Source: an uncultured Clostridium sp. (GTDB taxonomy: Bacteria; Bacillota; Clostridia; Peptostreptococcales; Peptostreptococcaceae). From it: DNA of 19,092 bases. The notes beneath the pieces were generated by a model. It did not search any database, had not been told where the DNA came from, and was given only the letters and a program-made list of their open reading frames with translations. A program made the position numbers and the translations under genes. Position 1 is the first letter of the stretch. Every line of letters begins with the position of its first letter. The stretch lies in NCBI GenBank assembly GCA_900557165.1, contig USRS01000047.1, positions 1-19,092 on the forward strand. Reading direction: 5' to 3'. This document shows positions 14,470 through 19,092 of the stretch, in pieces.

Positions 14470-14973
14470 CTAGAAATTTTTCTCAAAGGCTACTCTTTTG
14501 CCGCCATCTTCTAAATAAATTATTCCACAATACTCAAATCCATTTTTAGTAAGCAACTTTTGCATAGGTATATTTTCTTCGTGGGTATCCACTTTTATAC
14601 TGTGAACATTATTTTCCCTACATTTATCTTCTGTATACTTTATTATTTTGTGAGAAAGACCTAGCCCTTTATAAGTATTGTCCACTGCAATTCTATGAAT
14701 TACAGCATAATCGCCATTGCTAAGCCATTTTCCATCATAAATTTTATCATAAGTTTCTTCCTTATCAAAAGATATTACAGTCGTTGCAACAACTTTATCA
14801 TCTTTTAACATTACATAACTATCTCCATTTTCTATGTCACCATTTATGACTTCTTCATTGGGATAATTATTTTGCCACTGATCTATACCTTGCTCTTTAA
14901 AATAATTTTGTGCTTGTTTGACAATATTCATTATTTTAGGCACATCATTTTTTGTAGATTTTCTAAATTCCAT
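14470..14973 (-). CDS. GNAT-family N-acetyltransferase
   Basis: The 167-residue protein is full length for a GNAT enzyme. It starts MEFRKSTKNDVPKIMNIVKQ; the acetyl-CoA motif A is HRIAVDNTYKGLGLSHKII (about residues 93-111), with YKGLGLS as the pyrophosphate loop. Motif B follows with VDTHEENIPMQKLLTKNGFEYCG (about 126-148). The substrate is unknown. The ribosome binding site AAGGAGGTAAAAA is excellent. It lies 14 bp after the YczE gene on the same strand and is surely in the same transcript, which ends at 14412-14448. Confidence 0.88.
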   Translation of the reverse strand: MEFRKSTKNDVPKIMNIVKQAQNYFKEQGIDQWQNNYPNEEVINGDIENGDSYVMLKDDKVVATTVISFDKEETYDKIYDGKWLSNGDYAVIHRIAVDNTYKGLGLSHKIIKYTEDKCRENNVHSIKVDTHEENIPMQKLLTKNGFEYCGIIYLEDGGKRVAFEKNF

Positions 14974-14987
14974 TTTTTACCTCCTTA

Positions 14988-15641
14988 TTATTCATTTATA
15001 CATTTATTAAAAAATACAAAACATTCTCTTATATTTTTATGTTTTATTTTACCCACATCAAATCTTAAGACTTTGAACACCAATTGGATACACGCCCCAA
15101 GGCAAAATACAGTTATTAGCGTTCCAATTCCAACACTTCCACCTAGCATAAAACCTATCACTAAAACTCCAAGCTCTATACAAGATCTAATAAAGCCTAC
15201 AGGTTTGCCTGTTTTTTTCACCAAGGCCACCATAAGTCCATCTCTAGGTCCACATCCCATCTCGCAACCTATATACAAATATGAGCCAATTGCCATGGTA
15301 AATAAACTTCCTAATAACATCAATAGACTTACAAAAAAATTATGACTTGTTGGAATTATTTTAGTGTATGATATTACATCCATAAAAACTCCAATCAAAA
15401 TCATATTTGCTATGGTTCCAAGTCCTATTTCTAACTTTAGGAAAATCGTTGCAATTACAACAATTAGCCCCACAAAAATACTCACCTGTCCCATGGAAAT
15501 ACCCGTAATTTTTGACAATCCTTGATGAAATACATCCCAGGGACTAAGTCCCAAATTTGAATTTACAGCCAAGACTGTTCCACTAGAACAAAATATAAAT
15601 CCTATTATAAGTCTACATACAGTTTTTAATATTCTTATCAT
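14988..15641 (-). CDS. YczE/YyaS-family integral membrane protein
   Basis: The 217-residue protein has about five hydrophobic helices. It shows the YczE signatures: GLSPWDVFHQGLSKITGIS (about residues 31-49) and the repeat-like CGPRDGLMVALVKKTG (about 133-148), with GIGTLITVFCLGACIQ near the C-terminus. Members are predicted transporters of unknown substrate; in Bacilli one is near surfactin genes. The start at 15641 follows AGGAGG. The downstream GNAT gene is 14 bp away, so a modification-plus-export role is conceivable but not shown. Confidence 0.85.
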   Translation of the reverse strand: MIRILKTVCRLIIGFIFCSSGTVLAVNSNLGLSPWDVFHQGLSKITGISMGQVSIFVGLIVVIATIFLKLEIGLGTIANMILIGVFMDVISYTKIIPTSHNFFVSLLMLLGSLFTMAIGSYLYIGCEMGCGPRDGLMVALVKKTGKPVGFIRSCIELGVLVIGFMLGGSVGIGTLITVFCLGACIQLVFKVLRFDVGKIKHKNIRECFVFFNKCINE

Positions 15642-15693
15642 AAATCCTCCTAATAATTAATTATGTAATTGATTTTCTCACATGTCTAAGTAT

Positions 15694-15721
15694 ATCATAA
15701 TCATATCAGTTGAAAGTTCAA
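15694..15721 (-). promoter_or_regulatory. Promoter of the YczE-GNAT operon
   Basis: On the minus strand, TTGAAC (15721-15716) and TATGAT (15699-15694) are separated by 16 bp, about 50 bp before the start codon at 15641. Confidence 0.5.
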
Positions 15722-15740
15722 CTATTTTTTCAAAAAAATA

Positions 15741-15774
15741 AAAAAGTGTATCTATTTTAACCGATACACTTTTT
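15741..15774 (-). terminator. Terminator of the secreted protein gene at 15780-16433
   Basis: AAAAAGTGTATC (15741-15752) and GATACACTTTTT (15763-15774) form a perfect 12-bp stem with a 10-nt loop, with T-rich sequence on both sides. It begins 5 bp after the stop codon. Confidence 0.85.
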
Positions 15775-15779
15775 TATAT

Positions 15780-16433
15780 TTATTTTAAATATTTATCTCT
15801 ATTAGAACTATTATTTAAATGTTTACTAACATTTTTAGCAAAATCTGATTTTTTAACTGCTTTATTATATGTTTTTTTGCTTATCTTACTTCTATTATAA
15901 TCTTCACTACTTTCTACAACACCAGTCTCCTTATAATATTTCTTTTCTACTTTATCATAAGTATAACTTACTAAAGATAATTGCTTTTTCTTGTTAAGTG
16001 TTAAATAATAATTCATTTTTACTCCTGAATTATTAAATCTTCTGGCTAATCTACCATTTTTATCTATATATACAATACCTCTATCGTACATATTTCCACA
16101 GTATTTAACTTTACCATTTGTGTAAGTATAAACTGTAACTTCTCTATTACTTTTATCAATCATTATAAGTTCTTTTACACCATTTTTGTCTAAATCAATA
16201 GTAGCAAAATAATTCATTTTGTAATATTTATCTGGTCCATATACATATTTATTCTTTTTCAAAAACTTTTTATATGCTTTTATTGATGAACTTGCTGTAG
16301 ATGTCATACTTGTTGCATTTACTATGTTAGAAGAATTGGCACCATTTAAAGTTGGTACAAATCCCACACTTACTAAGCATAAACTTAATAAGCTAAACAA
16401 TATAAATTTTTTAATTTTTTTCATTATAACCAT
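15780..16433 (-). CDS. Secreted basic protein with a Ca-binding-like DxDxNG loop
   Basis: The product is 217 residues from the first ATG; an in-frame ATG at 16424 (MKKIKKFILF) may be the true start, since AAAGGTAG is too close to the first. A Sec signal peptide covers about residues 4-35 (FILFSLLSLCLVSVGFV). The mature part is rich in Lys, Tyr and Asn. It contains ATIDLDKNGVKELIMID (about 76-92) and IVYIDKNGRL (about 120-129), DxDxNG-type loops as in clostridial secreted repeat proteins. No catalytic residues are recognisable. It is likely a surface or secreted factor of unknown role. A perfect terminator follows immediately. Confidence 0.62.
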   Translation of the reverse strand: MVIMKKIKKFILFSLLSLCLVSVGFVPTLNGANSSNIVNATSMTSTASSSIKAYKKFLKKNKYVYGPDKYYKMNYFATIDLDKNGVKELIMIDKSNREVTVYTYTNGKVKYCGNMYDRGIVYIDKNGRLARRFNNSGVKMNYYLTLNKKKQLSLVSYTYDKVEKKYYKETGVVESSEDYNRSKISKKTYNKAVKKSDFAKNVSKHLNNSSNRDKYLK

Positions 16434-16579
16434 CTACCTTTTATTAAATTTTTAATCAATTTAATTTTAGCTTAAGTTTAGATATTTTCATCTACTTTTA
16501 TTGTTTTGTAATAATTTGTAATCAAATTTTGTACTTAATGAATTTCTCCTATGTATTCATTGATATTAGTCAATTTTCA

Positions 16580-16608
16580 TTGATTTTTATTTTCTACAAA
16601 TATTATCT
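16580..16608 (+). promoter_or_regulatory. Possible promoter of the FAS1 gene
   Basis: TTGATT (16580-16585) and TTATCT (16603-16608) are spaced 17 bp apart, 52 bp before the start codon. The -35 overlaps the second of two TTCATTGAT repeats (16556-16564 and 16576-16584). Confidence 0.35.
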
Positions 16609-16660
16609 TTTTTTAGTGGAAACATATATATAAATATATACATAGTAAAGGAGTCTTATA

Positions 16661-17176
16661 ATGAAAAAACAAAAAATAATTGTAACATCTATTCTACTAG
16701 TATTATCATTTATTTTTATGCCAATATCATCAGTATTTGCTGCCCCAAATCCTTCAACTCCAGCTGACATAGTTTATACAGCAGTAAATCATAAAGAACT
16801 TAAAACTTTTGTATCTGCACTTCAAGCAGCAGGATTAGTACATGCACTTGAGGTTGATGGATCATTTACTGTTTTTGCACCAACTGACAATGCCTTTGCC
16901 AGTTTACCAACTGGTACTTTGAAGAATTTATTAAAACCTGAAAATAAGGAAAATCTAAATGATATATTGCTTTATCATGTCTTTAATGGTAAAGTAACTG
17001 CCCAAGATGCAGCTAAATTAAATGGACAAGAAATAGATATGATGAATGGCGAAAAAGCTAAAATAAGTGTAAAAGATGGAAAAGTATTTATTAATGATGC
17101 AGAAGTTGTTATTGCTGATATTAATACAACAAACGGTATAATTCATGTTATTGATACAGTTTTAATGCCTAAATAA
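16661..17176 (+). CDS. Secreted single-domain fasciclin (FAS1) protein
   Basis: The 171-residue protein begins with a Sec signal peptide (cleavage near SSVFA-AP, residue 27) and then one complete FAS1 domain (about 36-170). The H1 box FTVFAPTDNAF (69-79), the YHV motif (LLYHVFNG, 103-110) and the H2 box NGIIHVIDTVLMP (158-170) are all present. FAS1 domains mediate adhesion and protein contacts outside the cell. With no sortase motif, anchor or repeat, this one should be freely secreted. The start follows AAAGGAG. It is a single-gene unit with its own terminator. Confidence 0.92.
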   Translation: MKKQKIIVTSILLVLSFIFMPISSVFAAPNPSTPADIVYTAVNHKELKTFVSALQAAGLVHALEVDGSFTVFAPTDNAFASLPTGTLKNLLKPENKENLNDILLYHVFNGKVTAQDAAKLNGQEIDMMNGEKAKISVKDGKVFINDAEVVIADINTTNGIIHVIDTVLMPK

Positions 17177-17180
17177 TAGC

Positions 17181-17220
17181 AAGGGCACCTATCTTTTGAT
17201 AAGTGCCCTTTATTTTTTTA
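17181..17220 (+). terminator. Terminator of the FAS1 gene
   Basis: AAGGGCAC (17181-17188) pairs with GTGCCCTT (17203-17210), with ATC/GAT inside, and is followed by TATTTTTTTA. It starts 4 bp after the stop codon. Confidence 0.9.
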
Positions 17221-17318
17221 TAAGGCTATGTTTTGACACAATGATCACCTCATAGCTCCCCCCTACCTTTTAATTTATTAAGTCCTCAATATTATTTCGC
17301 ATTATATTAATTTTATTT

Positions 17319-17459
17319 ATTAAAATATATGTCCTAGGTTGTTCTATAATCTATTTAATAATTTCAGCTTTTACATTAATTGCAGTACCATCTTTAAAAA
17401 CGGCTCATGCAGCTGAAATCAAGGAAACTATTACTCTGGAAATACAAAAAAATTTATAG
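17319..17459 (+). pseudogene. Signal-peptide remnant of a secreted protein
   Basis: An open stretch on the + strand encodes a hydrophobic segment followed by a likely signal cleavage site: LIISAFTLIAVPSLKTAHAA, then EIKETITLEIQKNL and TAG (17457-17459). There is no ATG, GTG or TTG start; instead an AT-rich TTCGCATTATATTAA motif lies just upstream. I interpret it as the stub of a lost secreted protein. It could also be chance. Nothing else is visible in 17221-17477. Confidence 0.35.
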
Positions 17460-17477
17460 ATTAGGATAGTAGATGAT

Positions 17478-17648
17478 ATGAACAAAAAAATAGAAATAAG
17501 TAACCAAGTTACAAAACTAAGTTATGCTCTTATTATTGTAATTGTGCTTTGCTCAGTTTTATTTATATATATGTTCTCTACTATAAATTCTTTAGAAGAG
17601 AATTTAATAAAACTAGAACATAAAGTTAATAGCTTAGAAACTAATTAA
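17478..17648 (+). CDS. Tiny single-pass membrane protein, 56 aa
   Basis: The frame runs from the ATG at 17478 to TAA at 17646-17648. It encodes a short polar N-terminus (MNKKIEISNQVTK), one strong transmembrane helix (YALIIVIVLCSVLFIYMF, about residues 16-33), and an amphipathic C-terminal helix with a heptad-like pattern (INSLEENLIKLEHKVNSLE). The ribosome binding site is weak (AGGA, about 12 nt upstream). A perfect 16-bp terminator follows within 10 bp, which supports a real gene. The function is unknown; holin-like or toxin-like small proteins share this plan. Confidence 0.5.
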   Translation: MNKKIEISNQVTKLSYALIIVIVLCSVLFIYMFSTINSLEENLIKLEHKVNSLETN

Positions 17649-17658
17649 TTATATTTAT

Positions 17659-17715
17659 ATAGTAAGATATCTTTAGACATTATTGTAAATTTATAAAAGA
17701 TATCTTACTATTTTT
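17659..17715 (+). terminator. Strong terminator after the 56-aa membrane protein gene
   Basis: ATAGTAAGATATCTTT (17659-17674) and AAAGATATCTTACTAT (17696-17711) are perfectly complementary over 16 bp, with a 21-nt loop, and are followed by TTTT. No other terminator in the window has so long a stem. Confidence 0.75.
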
Positions 17716-17833
17716 CAATTATTTAGATTTTTTATTATATATATTTATGCACGCTAATAACTATTCTTTAAATAAAATTCGTATTATATTAAAATTGTGA
17801 AATAGATTATATTTTAATGTTTATGTTAACTTA

Positions 17834-18796
17834 TTATTCTTGATTTAAAATTACTTCTATCTCTATATTATCATCTTTTATCATTATGATTTTATTACAA
17901 TCATCATAATTTTTACATATTTTCAGCTTTTCTTCATCAAATCTTATTTTGAAATAAATACCATTAGTTTCTTCTTTAGAAAGAAAATTCGTATGCTTAT
18001 TCTTTATAGTTAAATATTCTGATGATAATAATATTTCTACCTCTCTGAGCTTATAAGTAGCTTTTAGTATATTACCATTATATTTTGATTTTATTATGAT
18101 TATATTTTTTGAACTCATTGAACTAGACTTTATTTCTTTAACTACTTGTATATATTCTTTAATATTTAATACTATTTCTTTTCTATTCTTAGTTGCTAGT
18201 TCTATTTCATTTAATATTTTATATTCTTTTTTATTAATATAAATATCTCTATTTTTACCCAACAATTTTTTATCATAATTTTCTTTTATCATATCTATAC
18301 TATCAAGAATATCATTAATATCACTTTCATCATGAGTATTTTCAATAATATTTTTCCACTTACTAAGAATATTATTTTCTACTTTTCTATCTATTTCAAT
18401 ATCTATAATATCTATCTTATATACTATTTTAGATTTTCCTACAAAAGTTTTAAGTTCACCATAATATTCACTTGTATCTTCAAATAATAGATCATCTATA
18501 GATTCACAAATCCATTCAAGATAACTGTCGAAATCTACTATATAACTAAAGTTAGCATCATAAAAATCATATGAATATTCTTGATTAAATTTTAATTTAG
18601 TTTTAACTTCTTTTATTTTTTTATTATCAACTATTATTTCTACTTTTATATTACAATCTACTGTTTCAAAGGGACTTATAATACTAAGTTTATCTATGTA
18701 GTTATTATCTATCGTAAAAATTGACTTATAACACTGAACATATATCTTATCATTGAGTTTTTCTATTTCTATTTTTTTTAAATCTTTTTCTTTCAC
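17834..18796 (-). CDS. Unrecognised 320-aa soluble protein
   Basis: I chose the GTG at 18796 because GGAGGAGC lies 6 nt upstream; a longer frame from an ATG at 18859 would translate the interspersed repeat and is unlikely. The protein is rich in Lys, Ile, Glu and Asp, with no membrane segment or signal peptide. An N-terminal strand-rich part (VEIIVDNKKIKEVKTKLKFN) leads to an acidic stretch (YLEWICESIDDLLFEDTSEYY). A helical middle (NILSKWKNIIENTHDESDI) and a strand-rich C-terminus follow. No catalytic pattern or known family is recognised. It is a single gene between the small membrane gene and the second IS1595 relic. Confidence 0.6.
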   Translation of the reverse strand: MKEKDLKKIEIEKLNDKIYVQCYKSIFTIDNNYIDKLSIISPFETVDCNIKVEIIVDNKKIKEVKTKLKFNQEYSYDFYDANFSYIVDFDSYLEWICESIDDLLFEDTSEYYGELKTFVGKSKIVYKIDIIDIEIDRKVENNILSKWKNIIENTHDESDINDILDSIDMIKENYDKKLLGKNRDIYINKKEYKILNEIELATKNRKEIVLNIKEYIQVVKEIKSSSMSSKNIIIIKSKYNGNILKATYKLREVEILLSSEYLTIKNKHTNFLSKEETNGIYFKIRFDEEKLKICKNYDDCNKIIMIKDDNIEIEVILNQE

Positions 18797-18811
18797 TATA
18801 GCTCCTCCAAC

Positions 18812-18860
18812 ATTTGCTTCGTATTTTATAACAATTGCGAACTTAATTATATTATACAAA
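18812..18860. repeat. Interspersed repeat, left-half copy D
   Basis: TTGCTTCGTATTTTATAA, then CAATTGCGAACTTAATTA and TATTATAC match copy C (10790-10835) and the left half of copy A. It lies immediately upstream of the ribosome binding site of the 320-residue protein gene. Confidence 0.55.
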
Positions 18861-18920
18861 ATATTTAATTATTTTCCAATTATAAGATAGTTTCATTAAT
18901 TTGAAGTAAAGTTTCTTATT

Positions 18921-19092
18921 TTAGGTTAACTCAATGAATCTATTTCTAATAGTGGCTCTCCTTACATATGTATCCTTAGTAGCTACATTCACTAACATAT
19001 GATTTATGTGAATCTACGCAAAAAGTAGCATCTTCATATATTTTATTGTCAAAGAAGTTAACTATTTGATTTGTTGTAATTCTACCATTACA
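18921..19092 (-). pseudogene. IS1595-family transposase relic, internally deleted, partial
   Basis: On the minus strand, the visible part reads GRITTNQIVNFFDNK, then ATFCVDSHKSY, where the catalytic Asp is intact. The frame then jumps: after CATAAATCATATG the sequence continues with the C-terminal tail MLVNVATKDTYVRRATIRNR, ending FIELT and TAA (18923-18921). Compared with the copy at 924-1984, about 230 bp between the two ATAT motifs are missing. The rest lies beyond the right edge. Orientation is the same as the left copy. Confidence 0.82.

Noticed and set aside
1..19092. CRISPR arrays, tRNA and rRNA genes
   Set aside because: No regularly spaced direct repeats, no tRNA cloverleaf with a GTTCGA arm and no rRNA signature sequence were seen on either strand.

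Overview
The window is very AT-rich (intergenic stretches near 80-85% AT), with strong GGAGG-type ribosome binding sites, short gaps between genes and Firmicutes-type families (YcxB-like, YczE, the DUF1659/DUF2922/YvrJ trio, Mor-like and DnaI/DnaC-like proteins). This points to a low-GC anaerobic Firmicute of the class Clostridia. I cannot name a genus. It is an accessory region rather than core chromosome: I see no rRNA, tRNA or housekeeping operon, and a large share of the loci are decayed.

Layout. 1-3.3 kb, minus strand: two small lipoproteins, a YcxB-like membrane protein, a dead IS1595-type transposase and an HD-domain phosphohydrolase. 3.3-4.9 kb: the tail of an Rpn-type nuclease, an interspersed repeat and an intact EamA transporter. 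4.9-7.2 kb: a compact phage-like replication module on the minus strand (XRE repressor, replisome organizer, DnaC-like loader, Mor-family regulator) with no integrase or structural genes. Diverging from it at 7.3-8.2 kb is the clostridial DUF1659-DUF2922-YvrJ cluster, ending in a truncated N-acetylmuramoyl-L-alanine amidase. 8.2-9.4 kb: a small membrane protein, a second repeat copy and a two-gene module (small protein plus GNAT acetyltransferase) that looks like a toxin-antitoxin pair.

9.7-10.1 kb has no open frame. It is strikingly GC-rich against its surroundings and full of perfect hairpins ending in a weak terminator-like element, so I interpret it as a structured non-coding RNA of about 380 nt. 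10.3-10.7 kb holds a small zinc-ribbon protein and an acidic protein. 10.9-14.4 kb alternates intact genes (a secreted protein; a DUF6398-TPR protein) with wrecks (a HAD phosphatase with an internal deletion; an AraC regulator and an EamA transporter destroyed as a divergent pair). 14.4-17.7 kb: a YczE-GNAT operon, a secreted protein, a FAS1 (fasciclin) protein and a tiny single-pass membrane protein, most with clear terminators. 17.8-18.8 kb is a 320-residue protein I do not recognise. A second IS1595 relic in the same orientation as the first runs off the right end.

The genes do not form one pathway. The window reads as layers of mobile DNA insertion and decay, flanked by two IS1595 relics and peppered with a short palindromic repeat family. 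The best candidates for something undescribed are the structured RNA at 9727-10104, the repeat family, and the GNAT module beside that RNA.
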